Source: Dictyophora rubrovolvata
Taxonomy: Eukaryota > Basidiomycota > Agaricomycetes > Phallales > Phallaceae
Reading direction: 5' to 3'
NCBI GenBank assembly: GCA_029959195.1
Contig: CP114120.1
Coordinates: forward strand, 2,232,001 to 2,296,000
DNA length: 64,000 nt
The notes under the pieces are model-generated. The model was not told where the DNA came from, did not search any database, and worked only from the letters and a program-made list of their open reading frames with translations. How positions within the stretch are numbered: position 1 is the stretch's first letter; every line of letters begins with the position of its first letter. Shown piece by piece: positions 46,901 to 60,297 of the stretch. The position numbers and the translations under genes were made by a program.

Positions 46901-49900
46901 ATGCGAGTGGTATAAGGTGGTATATAACGACATGGGCGGTACTCACGTTCATTTTCATTAGAAGTCTGACAGACACCCTTGTCTGAATGCGGCGTCAGAT
47001 AAATGGTCAGGAGTGGAAATAAGTGTCAAAAACGAATATGATACTATCAAATCGGGACGAAATCGGGAGAAGTTTCGCTCATGTCGCCACTGGAAAAAAA
47101 GAAGTTACTTGGACGATATGGGCGATGATGCATTAATGGCCTGACAGCAAACGGCCTTATGCTAGTTCTTGAATACCTTAACTTCGTACTTGTAAGTGGT
47201 CTTAACCTTCATCTGAGTATGAAAAAGCGGATCCCTGATTTTAGGAACATTAAAACGTTCATAAATTAGTTGTTCTTATCGTGGCCACATACCATAACCA
47301 TTCCCGAATTTGCTTGAGATCTATATACAATTCATCTCTCTCCCAAACGTGGTTGTTCCTTGATGGTGTAATTTCATCGTCATATCCTCCAGGGTCTGGT
47401 AGAGCTGCAACTGAAAGCTGGGACTAAAGTTACCGACCACCGTTCACAGCGCAGCTGTCCGTCGGTAATCAACCAATGAATCAATTACCGACGCCAAGTC
47501 CTAACGGATTTTGTTGCAAATTAGCAGCTCCATGCACACTTTTCACTGGTAGTTACAACTTAACTCTCCCTTCTCGTGAAACAAAATGAAAAACACACTT
47601 TCCTGAACCGGATTACCAACCAATTACCGACCAATCAACAAACAGCCGCGCCGGATCTGTTTGAATATAAAAAGAACTTCATACCGAATCGGAGCCCACA
47701 TAATTGCACGCACTATCGAATCCATGAAATGCACACGCACATACAAATGGTAATTCCCGGACGCGGCTTGTCCATACATTCATGTGTATGTATGTACATA
47801 TACTTGATAGCTGGTAGGCGAAACTGGCACAACAGGTTCAAATTTCTCGCCGAGGTATGTATGCCCATATTTATTCATCGCCAAAACCCACGCTACCAAC
47901 CTTTCACTTACCAAATGAAGAAGACCGTTTCGTTGAATATGCTGCGCAGCGCGTTTCTCCATTGCCCAGCGGATCATGATTATTGGCCAAGTGAAGAATG
48001 GCACTGGACTTGTTAAATATGAGTCGTCAGTTGACATTATAAAATATTGCCGCATACGTTTTGACGACGACTAATAGCTCATGAATGATGATGCGTAGCT
48101 CATCGTTTCAATTAGTAGACAAAGTTGGCTGCTTTTCGATAATGAACGCACGATTCTTTCGGTCCTTCGTTTCTGGCATCCGAGTTCTATCAGACCAACT
48201 CATCGAAACGAAGAAGTTAAATTCATACCTCGCTAATCACGATGCAATAACCTCTTTAAAACAGCTATGCTAACCAACCATTGTACACCTCTAAAAATAA
48301 TCAAAGCAGCTATTTGCAAAAAGCCATCGTTAACTTGTCGTTAGCCGTCGTCAAATAAATGTCAACTGGAAACACCCGAGCATCGTAACTTGTTACCCAT
48401 TAGTGGCACACGACTCGCTTTTCTGCGTCTTAAACATTGACCCAGACCCAGTTCGCCTAACTGATCCGAGCATGAAGGAGTTTTTCACTCGCATGTCAAA
48501 TTGTCAAATGTCAGCTATGTATGTAGCTTAGCCTAAGCTTTTTACTTTCACAGGTATTGGCATTACAATATCGCGGGTACCGGTGCATGTTCATCAATTT
48601 TTTACGCTGGGTCTGGAATAATACTAAATAGAGGATCACTCAGCTTACGATCAAGGGCAAAAGAATGCAAAGATAACGTGCCCAAAAAATCAATTTTAAG
48701 TTGCCCATTGGATAAATCTCCCGGACTTGGATACAAGAAGCTATGAAACGTATTGTGTTGTTGTATTTCCTTCAGGCATTTTCCGAATCCATGGCAGACA
48801 TCAAGGCCCTTGCTGACTGATATCGAGAACTTAAAAAAAATAAAAAGGCTTGCCGATGACGTCTGTTCTTTCTTTGGTCTGTTGCAGATTCAAAGTCTAA
48901 GCATTGGCCGTATATTTCAAAAAAAAAACCCTTGATGTTTCAGTGCCACGCGCGCGATGTCGATGGAGTCCTCCGCCAAGGCTGGTCACTAGGTTCATAG
49001 CAAATTAGACCGTCATACTAGGCATTGCCCACGAATCCAAATCTGGCAAATGAAAAGCCTACCTTGTAATTTCTTCGCCTTTTGGGCCTGGGTTAAATTA
49101 AACACAAATTTGATGCAGCACATTCCGGTGCAATGCATGATGGTCGCGTGGTCCAACAGTCTGGTGGAATATGTAAGCCTGAGCTAAATTGTCCGAACGA
49201 TCCGCGTTCGTTTTCGCCTTTTCATCTTGAAAGGTTAGTGCCTCGTCCTTCATATACATACGTCTTACAACTTAAATTTTATTCATTATATCTTGGGTAG
49301 ACCCATATATAGGAAGAAAACTTACCAATTCATCTAGAGTATGCCCAAGTTTGAAAAGTGTCGGGTTCCCGCCTGTTTCCCTATATAACCAGCATAAAAA
49401 AATTGAATTGACGAATACAACGAGAACGAGATCTACGACTTTTTTTCGCGTCCGCGTTTGGTCCGAAAGGCATGGAACTTGCGCAAAATTGGAATGCTCT
49501 GAGTCAGAACCTTGAAACCTTGATTTCGTACACGACCGTGACCAATAGAAAGCTAGAATAATGGTAATTGGTTTCATGTGGTTATCTAGAAAAAAGAAAA
49601 TACGAAAGTAGATTTATTTAGTTTTAGAATTAGAATGACCGGCCGGCCGGCGACAAGTTTGAAGGTGGCATGGTACACATACAGTATATAATATGGATAC
49701 GTGAAAATGCACACGTTGCAACTGCGGGTGTAGCCATGGCAGGTGCCGCCATAATTACACTTTAGCAATTAAAGTTAGCCAGCCATGGACGATTCATATC
49801 CCAGATTTCGTAGGTGCACTTACACACGCACACACGCACATTGAAGCTTGCGCTCAAACGGGGATTATTATCGGTGAGCCTCAATTCGGACTCGGATCAT

Positions 49901-52900
49901 ATTATGGTTCAAGAAGCAAGCTGAACGAATCACCTCCGAGCGGAAAGAGCCTTGGCAACGCGGCCGCCTGCGTCCGCGTCATGAGTTGTCCGGCAAAATC
50001 TGTATACATACTTGAAAGAAAAGGCCATTTAATCACATGAAAGTGCAAAAAGTGCCGCAAGGACGAATTGAAGATGACAGGTTCCGGTTATTCGTGCCAT
50101 GGCTTGAAGCACTTGCTAGTCCGAAATGGAGTTGTCGGTATTAAATTATGGCGCGGTGGATTCAGAAACGATAAGACACTTACGACGTTACTTCAAGGCG
50201 AGATTATAACAGACAATTTTGGGTTTCTTTGATAACAAAAATAGTTTTCATTACAGCCAAACTAAGGCAAATAAAACCTTAGCAAGTCTTAAACCTGGCT
50301 TTTATAGGAGAGGAGATGTCAAAAAATCAAGTTAAGACTGATGAAATGATTCATACTTACTTGGTGAATCCGGACTTTAGTGGGGAATCATTCTTCGAAA
50401 TTAGAAGTTGGGCTTGGATTGGACCAGGCTTTCCGCATGTATACTAATATAGTCGTACCACCCCACCACGGCTCCATATCTTAACCTACTTATTTATGTT
50501 GCAATGACCTCGTGACCGGTGACTAAAACAAACTCCAAGCCAACGCCGTTAATAACGTCGTCTTCTCCACTTTTGACAGGTGACGAACACTGACTAATAT
50601 GCATACGATCTTTGATGCTTTAACATATGAGTCGGACTCCAACTGGAACTGGATGGGACAACGGCCGAGTCCGAGTCGATTTTCTCAGTGATGCATGTGA
50701 CAGTAAAGAGGAAACACACACGTCCACTGTATTTCTATTATTGTTCCGATAGTTTTTAATTCTTTTCGGAAAACCGTTCGACTTCACGCGCGTCCGCACG
50801 CACTGTCGTGCCTGGGCTATATCGTGATATTCAAATTCGATTTGAATTATAGAATCCGGTGTTTTTTTTGTGCAGATCCACTCTAGAGAATAATGCACAT
50901 GTTTCATGGTTCATGATGGTTACAAATTTCCGATTTGGCCTGCGTTTTGATGATTGGAGAAAAATAAGAACAAAAACAAAAAATGAAACGAGGGCCAGTA
51001 AACAAAACGGTTGTCGAGAAAAGATACCATTAAGGTATCCAGCTGTCGGTAGATCAAAGCGTTAAATTTCCCGAATGACAGAATTCTCACTTTAGGAAAC
51101 GTTTACTTGATTCATAAAGAGGTAGTGTAACTTGCTTGCACATAAGGAAGAAGATGATGATGATGAAGAAGAAGAAGAAGACGAAGAATAAAGGGAGAAT
51201 GTAAATTCCCGTACCTTCATTCATTCTTGCGACGTGTTGGTGCCTTCTGAAAGCTCAATTCTGTCTCGGATTTTGATGGCGTTCACTCGGACTTGCATAG
51301 CTCCCGGTTCATAATGATATGTATAACGTTGACATCGAAGGTGAGTATCGAGTATTATATGAATCCTGGTTTGGGTAAGACACTGATTGGGGATATAAGA
51401 TATCTCTTACCAAGGCGGGACCGCACAACGCGTTCGCTTTTGTTACGGATTCGGTATTAGAAGTACCCGTGAACCCGTGAATCCGTGAAAGAGAAGGGAA
51501 TGAATAAAAGTAAAATGAAATACATCAATATGAATGATCTGGCTCTGGCTCTTTGGCTCTTCTTCTTCTTAACTTTGAAGATGACTCGCACAGGTGAGTC
51601 AGGTTCCAAGTGTCAAAATGGAACCGCGGGGTTGGGTCTTGGCCTTGTGTGCGATTTGACATCCATACTGAGGAGTTCTGAGGGACCAAACAAACACAGG
51701 AGTTTTTTCATTTCCGGAGATGTCAAAAGCACATGCACATGCTACATCTGGATTTGAATTCTGGAAGTTGAATCGTCGAATCATTGCACTGGCCCTTCAT
51801 TAAAAAAGACGAATCTGACATCCTGACGTTGGCGTTTCCGTTTGTTTCTTTTTGGAATGTCATGTGGTTGATACTCAAGTTTTGAGGTTTGTTGTCTTTT
51901 TTTCAAACGGATATGAAAGGTCCGATAGTGACCGTATACGTATAACCCACACAAACTCGAGTCAGCTTGAGAATCCGTCGTGTTACGTAGTATAAACAAG
52001 TACCTTTTTCAACGAAGAGCGGTCTGATGAATCGAAACGATGAATAGTCGAGGAACTAAAGTGTACGAAACAGAGTGGGATTGAATTCCAGCTCACCAAT
52101 GGTACGGCAAGAAAAGGAAAAAAAGCCTGAAAAATGATATAAATCAGACGATCCTGAAACAATTACGTATTACTATGAATAGCTCAGTCTCAGCAGCGAC
52201 TGAGAGTGGAAACTCAACCGGCAGGACCGAATATTTCCAGGCACAGGGTTCAAAATAACAACTGGGTGTTTAAAGTTTCGTTTCACCTCCAGCTCATCAA
52301 TACAAATATATTTAGAATATGGGGTTGGTCGCAGTTGATTGGGGATAAATCAAGGGAAAAGAAAAAATAAAAAAATTTGAGTTACGGTTACAGGTTACAG
52401 TTGCGAAGGAAGGACTCGGAATACTCTGGCCTTGTCCAATGCCGTAAGGGTTAGTAGGGTAAAACGGCGGAGGATGAGCTGTGATCCAGGGAGTGTCCAG
52501 ACAACCAGGTCTGATTTGTAAGATCTCGGGTATGTGTACTACATACGTATGTACTAGTGTCTGTGGACCTCAGTATTCAATGTCTTGCTTGTGCCTTGGA
52601 ATTTGAACTTCCATATAGCCATGATGCTATACGGATCGCATTGCCAGCACTCAGGCTGGGCAGAAGCTCTCTAAAACGACTTCAAGTCGTGTAGTGTACA
52701 TAGTAGCCAAATTGGTACGCGGGTACCGTAACTTTAGTCTTTATGTCATATACACGGTTCTCCGTCTGTTTTGATCTTTTAAATACTTAATTACGACTAC
52801 GACAATGCCCAGCATGCAGAGAAGGAAAAGGAAAGATAAACGTTCTCTGTGAATGAATGACGAATTCTTCTTTCCGACCTTGAATACATAAGTGGATCAA

Positions 52901-55900
52901 AGGATTTAAATGAATTCTTGGACGCGAATGTCGGCTGTCCGTTATCATATGTATAAGACCATACTCGCATAATTAGAATTTAGTTGTACAGTTAGACGAT
53001 GGCGGATTTGATGTGAAGTGGTTTGGGGTGCGTTTTAAAGCATGTGTAGTATAGTTCATTAACCAAGGTAAGGCTGTTGGATGAGACATGCCCAGTGGGT
53101 GTTTTACGTTTCTGAGTGCGGCACCGGGGGTGAAATTTGACCTGAAATTTTACGCCGCTTTTTCCGAGCTACACATAACCAACTGTAGTAATACCGACAC
53201 AAAAAACGTCGAGAGAGAAAAAAAGGGCTGGAAAACCATGTAACAACCAACAACCAACTGACCAGCTAACAGTCGTTCCAGAAGAGGCCAAGCTTGCTCC
53301 TGCCATTCGGCGAACGACGATCAATTGAATTGATCTGCGCCGTGGACCATCGGGGGAGGAGATCTGACCGCTAAACAAGAATTCAATTCCACAAGGTGTC
53401 GCGGCGCGTCGTGTTGTAAGGGGTGAGTGGATATAAAAATGAAATTGAAAGGCTGAGTATGTACTAATACATACATAAGATTAGAAGCGAAAGTTGGCAA
53501 CTTGGGAACTGAAGGGTGGGGTGTGTATTGTAATGGACGTCCGGGTCAAGATTTTTAAACGTCATTGACCAGTTTGGCCGATTTTGGAAACGGAGTTGGT
53601 TTTGATGCGGTTTGGATGGAAGAGAACTACGTTGTTTGGATGAGGTGAGATAAGAGAAGAGAGAAAAAAAAAGGGAAGATTTCTTTCCGGAAATCCAGTC
53701 AGTCTTGTCTTGAGAGGTCGTTCTAGAATTTATTTAATATCGGACAAAGGGAGTGTAGAATTAAACACACACATCAAGGATTCTTTGAATTGCATCATTG
53801 CATGCATGCGCATAGACTATTCAACGTGCGCGGGGGAAAGGGAATTTTCCGAAATAGTTTCTGCGCTATTTGAGAAAATTATATTTTGATTGATCAGCGG
53901 ATGATTTGTAAATTGTATTGGGATTCGAGATGTAGTGGCATACTGGACTGTTATTAGTTGCGTTGTAGATTTAGACCTTTGGGAGGTCTATCAATGTATG
54001 TGTATTCATCTGCGCATTAGAGCAGCCGTGGTATTAGAATCGCCTTTGTTTAATAATAAATATTTGTTTGAAACGTGGACCCCGCCGGATGGGTTGTTTG
54101 AAGTTCATAAAATATTGGTTGATTGATGCTTGAGCTATTAATCTCAGGAGCTTGAGGTTGAGGTGAATTGTCATTTCTGAAATTGAAATATATCATCGCT
54201 GCGGAGAACATAGCGTACGTACTTACCTTGGTTGTGAGTACTATTTACATCTGACTGACAAGCTCCGTTTCGGTGTTACGTATTACTACGGACGGTTGGG
54301 CTCCTGAGTGCCATTTTGATAACATGTGTATTTATTTAGCGGACGCCATGGGACATGGGACATGTGACGCAAAAAATCGTATCATTTGGGTGGCCTGGCA
54401 GAAAGGGGTCCGTCTGTCGCGCACTGGGACGGGTGGTAAAAGGACAAATTCGATATTCAGAGACAAACTGGATTACAACTGGATAGCTCTCAAGCCCAAC
54501 CCAGCTTCAAGCTTGCTATTAGGCTCAGAACAGGACATATATACTTCAGCCTTTACACCGTTTTTCGGCACTAGAATAGTTTGGTCGACAGCTCAGCCCA
54601 GATTTAAATCGGAGCATGTGTTGGTTGCACAGCCTCAAGGCCATTTTTTCAATTCACGCGGGTCACGAGAATGCTATATTGCTATTGCATACGCCGTACG
54701 TGTAAAAAGGCCATAGACTTGGTTTGGGTTGGTTGGAGCTACATGCCTGTTTATTCGTGACGCGTAGGAATTATGAGACGCGGGAAGCGCAGTTTTGTAT
54801 TGCGTCGTATTATTGTATTGTATACTTGGAACTATCAATTGATAGCTTGGGCTAGATTATCGGAATCTGTAGGAATTGAAGGGAGAAAAAGGAGAGCCAT
54901 GGACGCCTCGAGTTTGAAGGAGGGACAGGCAGGCAAGAGTTCTATAATTAGCCGAGGCCATAACCAAGGTAGTACGCACGCCTTTTCTTTATTTCTTTTC
55001 TTTCTGTGTTTTACACTTGCTTCTTTTTCTTTTTTTTTCTCTCTTTTCTTTTCCCCACAGATTCTTGTCTGGAAAAGAAGTGATTGCCATGTCAAGCCGG
55101 GACGCGGAGTGGGGAAAAAGTCTGGGGAAGGAGATTCTGATGGGCGATGATGGGACGACCAATTGTTTCGTTACATACGCGGACTGGTTTAAGCGTGTTT
55201 TTTGATTCAGCCCATTAGGAGAAGGTACATCAACCAACCAGCCTTGGTTGCAGTCAGCTGGCATAGTATAGGAGATTGCTGGATATATATCTTTTTATTA
55301 TATTTTAGTGTCGAACGTTGAATTCAGTACCGTGGATAATAACCGTACGACTGTGACAATGATCAGGTGACAGGATCTGCATTGGGTTGGGGTGAGTGTA
55401 CACAGACACCCACGGCGTCTATGAGAGAATACGGAGAAACTTCGCCCGATTTCGATTTCTATAGTCTAGGTCGTCGTTGCACAAAGAAACTTTGGAGAGA
55501 GACACATATGCTGCATCTTTATGTACTATCAAGGGAGACGTGGTACTAGGTCTAGGTGCATGATGATGAATAAAATGCAAATAAAATAATTGTTTATTAT
55601 TGCCAGCGACATTTGTCCGAATGCCCGGCCCGGGGAGGGACAGTTGAGTGAGTGACGGGTGAGTGACGGGAGGCCGTTTAGCGACAAAGGCCGAAACGGA
55701 GCACGAGACTATATTACGTAATTTAGTCCATTTGTCCCAAAACGGAACCAAAGTAAACAAAATAGGACCTAAAAATAAGGTGAAAAAAATTAATAAACCA
55801 CGGGTTTAGAATAAAAATGTTATTTTTTTGCTCAGCCAAATTTGCAGGAAAATAAAAATAAAATACGGTCCAGTCCCTCGCTCGACTGACACTGAATCTG

Positions 55901-56030
55901 AATAAAAACGGCATTACTCACCAAAACTTTATGACTGGGCCCTTTTTCGCTTTTTTTGCCTTCTTCAGCAAACAACACAACTAACCTCTCTCCACCACCA
56001 CCACCACCATCGTCGTTGCCTCCTCCTCAA
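44000..56030. other. Gene desert, second part, ending in the promoter of the Ecl1-like gene
   Basis: About 12 kb with no gene I can support. Open frames up to 147 codons (47576-48016, 54273-54716) lack recognisable features. Present are two perfect palindromes, CTAATACGTATTAG (46872-46885) and TACATACGTATGTA (52540-52553), and a GATGAT/GAAGAA purine run (51148-51188). AT-rich sequence at 55560-55950 with a CT-rich stretch directly before 56031 is likely the promoter and leader of the next gene. Confidence 0.55.
51148..51188. repeat. GAT/GAA purine microsatellite
   Basis: Runs of GATGATGAT followed by GAAGAAGAAGAAGAC, about 40 nt, in non-coding DNA. Confidence 0.85.
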
Positions 56031-58423
56031 ATGGATCCCTCCTGGTGTCCTGGATGCGATAGACTCATTCTTCCAAAACGCATTCTCGTCCCGATAACAA
56101 CCTCTGTCTCCGATAATCACCCATCTCAACACCAATCCCCGCCTCTCCCTCCTCCTCCCCCGACATCCACTCCAGTCCCGTCCTCTCCCCAAGTTCGAAA
56201 GAAGCACACTCAACGGCCGAGAAGATTGGATCTCGGAGGTCGTCTTCTCCATGGTACCGGACTTGTTCGACCAGGCGCTCCACCACCACAACCGCAACCA
56301 CCCAAATCTTCGAGTAACAGCGGTAACAGCAGTTCCAAAGAGAAGACCACTCGTCGCACACAGCAACAATCCCAAAAACAACAACAACAACAACAACAGT
56401 CGCGAAAATCCCGTGTTGTTATTAGTCAGGATCCGACTCCGCTTTACTGCAGTGAGGAGTGTCGAGTGAGGGATTTGAAGAATTCGTTCATCGAGAGTGA
56501 ATCGGCCGGATTTGCAGGTTAGTGTTAACCGTTCGTTCTAACAGCAACGACTCATTTATGTATATAGGTGCTCCTGTCGCACTTCAACATATCGCTAAAT
56601 TGGAGCACATTCAGCAGCTCGAAAAACGCTTTCAAAATCAAAAGAAGCTGACGCGCAGACATTCTTCCAATGCATCGCCCGCTTTGTCGTCTCAAGCTTC
56701 CACAGATAACACCACTGGCACTGGCACTGCCCCAAGCAGTACAAGTCCCAGTACGAACGGTGTTACCGGTACTTCTTCCTCCGACCCTTCGACATCAACT
56801 TCATCTCCCCCTCCCCCCTCCCCTTCCTCCACAACCGATTCAAAATCCAAAGTTAAACCTCTCTTCCGTACCTCATCATACTCATCTACATCTACCACTT
56901 CCTCAAACAACAACAATAACAACAGCAAAGACAGCACGATTCGGATTCGCCCTACTCCCCGCCGAAATTCATCAACATCCGTTCTCCTATCCCGCGTTCC
57001 TTCATGGGGCAGCCCTACAAAAGCAGCTCTCGCTCCTCCCACGACAAATCTATTCCATGCGTGCTCGTCGAGTTGCAGTTTGGACTCCATCACTGGTACA
57101 TCGTCCGTATCCATGAGCAGTCTGTTCGAGGAGAGTTATACCCGGCGGAGTGTCGATACCGAGGGAACAACGCCTAGCCGGAGTGGGAGTGGGAGCAGTG
57201 GATCGGATGAGAAACGTAAAGGGAAGCGAGTTAGTTTTGGGGGTGATTCGAAACCGAGTATTGTCGAGAGTCCGGTAGAAGAGGAGGAGGAGAATGATGA
57301 AAAGATTGCGTCGACGTCTACGTCTGCTACGCAAATTGCGACTCGAGATACGGTGTCGAAGTTGAAGCCCGATACCACCACCACCACTACCGCCACTGCT
57401 GCTGATACTGCTGCTACAGAGGATTGGCGTTTACTCTCGAAAAATCGGCGGCGGAACCCTTTGCAGGATGCACATCCGCTTCTGGAAGCTCTTTCTTTAT
57501 CACCCAAAGACAGACGTGTTCGACCTTCTTCCCTTCCTACCGCGGGAGCAGGAGCGGGATCAACAGCTGTCACAACCAGCGCCGTCGCGGGCGCTGGTGC
57601 TGGTGATCAAACCACAACCCAACAACACCCACATCCAACACTCCCACACGCGCTAACAGCCTCTCATTCTACACCCGCAATCGTCCCGAGTACGAGCAGT
57701 CTGAGAAGATCGGCCACCGCCGCGAGCACGTTCTACAAAGTCGCAATGTGGCCTGAAGATGAAAAACGGACGACGGAGAGTGCGCAGGTTCATGGAGATT
57801 TACTCCGTGGATATGCGAAACGGTTCGGACCGCGCGAGGGACGGAGTCTGGTTTGGAGTCCGTTGTGGGTTAGTGCTGATCGGGCGTCGTCTGCGTCCGC
57901 TTCGTCATCATCGTCTTCGACGTCTCCGCATCGGGGTCAACATCATCCTCCCCCTCCCCCTCCTCTTACAACCTCTCCGACTTCTTCTCCCACGATAACT
58001 CCAACTGCAACCCCGGAACACGATGCACATTGTGATTCAGACAAGTCATACTGGGCTCACTGGGAATCCCAACAAGCCGCACTTCGCGCGCGCCGGAAAG
58101 CCGAATCCGAAGTGGCTCGTCTTGAAGAAGAACGCGTTATCAGTGAGTTGTTGGATGGCGCGGGGATGAGAGAGGAGGATCAGCCGCAGGCGAGACGGAT
58201 GAGACGGATGGCGTACGATGGGATGCCGGGGCCTGCGGAGTTGAGGGGTTTGACGTATAGTTTCGATAAGTTTTTGTATGATCTTGGGGAGTTTACGATG
58301 ACGACTACTACTACTATGGCCGCGATGACGACTACCATGACGACGAGCAGCGAGGGGGAGGGACAAGGACAGGTGGAGGGTCCGGTACAGGAGAAGAAGA
58401 GGCTCTTCAATTTCGAGGATTGA
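56031..58423 (+). CDS. Ecl1/2/3-type zinc-binding protein, low-complexity rich
   Basis: Two exons, 56031-56517 and 56568-58423, 780 residues. The N-terminus MDPSWCPGCDR gives a Cys pair at 6 and 9; a second pair follows at 140 and 144 (PLYCSEECRVRDL). This CxxC...YCSxEC pattern is the signature of the fungal Ecl1/2/3 life-span regulatory zinc-binding family (extenders of chronological lifespan, induced by nutrient limitation in yeasts). The rest is mostly Ser/Thr/Pro/Gln-rich, with a seven-Gln run near residue 120, Asn, Ser and Ala-Gly runs, and a Thr/Met run near the C-terminus. A short conserved-looking stretch, YWAHWESQQAALRARRKAES, lies near residue 670. The frame is open further upstream but has no ATG before 56031, which sits just before the Cys motif, so this start is firm. 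Intron is 50 nt (GTTAGT...TATAG). Confidence 0.8.
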
Positions 58424-59331
58424 TTGAGCGGACACGGATATACCTCTTTCTCCTCTTACGACCTTTCCCTCCCAAGCGACGCGGCGCATTGCGATACCCA
58501 CCTTCCTCCTAATCAACTGGGTTTTCATTATATCCACTTTTTTATCTTCTTTTCTTTCTTCTGTTGTCTATATTATTATACTTGGACTTTCTGTTTCATA
58601 TCCATATCCCTTCTATTCGTGTACCAATTCTCCCCCCCCATTTTCTTTTATTTTTTTTGGCGTTTCGTTTCGGATTTCAGGGTTTCCCGTCTCTTGCACC
58701 CGCCTTCTCGCACATGACGCATGCATGCATTTCAACACGCATTGCAACCACTTCAATCGCACTGTAATTTTTCAACCTCTACCCTACCTATCCTACCATA
58801 TTACCTTATTATCCCGCACGCACAACACACGCGCAGTCTATTCAGGTTTACTGTAATCCATCGCTATCGTTCATCCTCCATCATTGTCACAACAGCAACA
58901 CAGCAATAATCATCTCATTGTCATCTGCCATTTGCCATTTGTTTCGCATACATATTCTCATTTCCATTGACACGACCATGCCCTGCTTTTTGTTCTTTTT
59001 TTTTACTGTTTTTGTCATTCCTATAATACCGTTTTAACACACTCTACCCTCTACTTTATGCCCTTCGCTCTGCGATTCTCGCCGCGTCTTGTGTCCACTC
59101 CATCTGCGCTCTGCTGTCCTTTCCCGTCTCGTGCTGTGTCGTGCTGTGTTTCCTCGAACTGAACTTTTTTTTGCCCTTTTCCATTTTTTTTTCCTCGTTT
59201 TTTACCCGGTATATTAGGTGTTGTAATTCTAAAAGTCCAAACCAAACTCGCATTATTCGCATTGAATTTTTCTTTTATCAGTTATGGGGTCCATCATATT
59301 AGTCAAAAGCTGTGAAAATTTCTCTCTTTTT

Positions 59332-59350
59332 GGTCGGTCGGTCGGTCGGT
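59332..59350. repeat. GGTC tetranucleotide repeat
   Basis: GGTCGGTCGGTCGGTCGGT, 19 nt. A shorter copy (CGGTCGGTCGGTT) recurs near 59580. Confidence 0.9.
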
Positions 59351-59717
59351 TTCTTTTCCTACTTCACTTGAAGCTGTATGTATGTATATATACCTTAATT
59401 CTGTGTATCAAAAGTTGAAAAAATAAGAAAATAAAAATAACATCTTTTTGCTTTACAAATTTGAAGTTCTTATCTATAAGACTCACTGCTTGGGGGGCGG
59501 CCTTTGGATTTTTCACCCCGCGGAGTATAGCTGGAGTTACGCGGATCGAGCTTTACACGGAGCGCTCGTTAATAGCTCTCGGTCGGTCGGTTAAGCAATG
59601 CGTGGTTTGTGTACGGGGTCACCCGGTCACGCGCGTTCCTGTGGCTAAACACGCGCGACGCGGTACATGGCATGCTCTAGTGTAGAGCAGGGTTACGTTT
59701 TTTTCATTTCCGTCGTT

Positions 59718-59759
59718 CGGACTCGGACTCGGACTCGGACTCGGATTCGGATTCGGACT
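59718..59759. repeat. CGGAYT hexamer repeat, seven copies
   Basis: Seven six-base units over 42 nt. Four read CGGACT, the next two CGGATT, and the last CGGACT. Non-coding context. Confidence 0.9.
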
Positions 59760-60262
59760 ATTTCGGGTTTTTTGTTCTAGATTCCTTTCGTACTGCACTG
59801 TACCATTTTGTTTATTGAAGTTTCTCTGTCTGTGTGTCGTAATTAATTTAGCCTGAAAAGGACGCTAATTTCGATTCCATACCCATGTTCATGTTCATGA
59901 CAGTGTCGACTTAACGTGATGGCTGTTGTTCGAATCTGAGTGTCGTGCATGTGTGACCTGTGCATTAAAGCATTAAATCTAGGCATACATAGATGACATA
60001 CATAGATGCTTGGCTTGGCAATGTGTGTTCGAACGTATACACAGCCTGGTGTCTAGCTGACTCCAATTACCAACCAAAAATTCCCTTCATCCAGAAATCG
60101 CGTCCATTCAAATGTACATATGTACGATGCGAGGCAAGGCACGAGGGGTCCTTTTAGTGAGATCGATCCTTTTTGAAAAGGGACGAGTTTCTGAAGGTCT
60201 GATGACGTTCTGGAATGTCTAGACTCTATGACGGTGGACATACACGGTCAAATTATCTGCGG

Positions 60263-60297
60263 GGATGAATCTCCGTGACACAATCGGAGATTCATCC
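60263..60297. repeat. Perfect inverted repeat, 13-bp arms, 9-nt loop
   Basis: Arms GGATGAATCTCCG (60263-60275) and CGGAGATTCATCC (60285-60297) are exact reverse complements around TGACACAAT. It would form a stable hairpin if transcribed. No gene is adjacent within 1.8 kb on the left. Confidence 0.85.

Noticed and set aside
47576-48016. 146-codon open frame in the gene desert, with a 91-codon frame opposite
   Set aside because: Composition is unlike the real exons of the window and nothing resembles a domain.
54273-54716. 147-codon open frame
   Set aside because: No domain, no intron continuity and no conserved motif.
59920-59950. GTTCGAATCTGA, reminiscent of a tRNA B box
   Set aside because: No A box or cloverleaf pairing in the flanking sequence.
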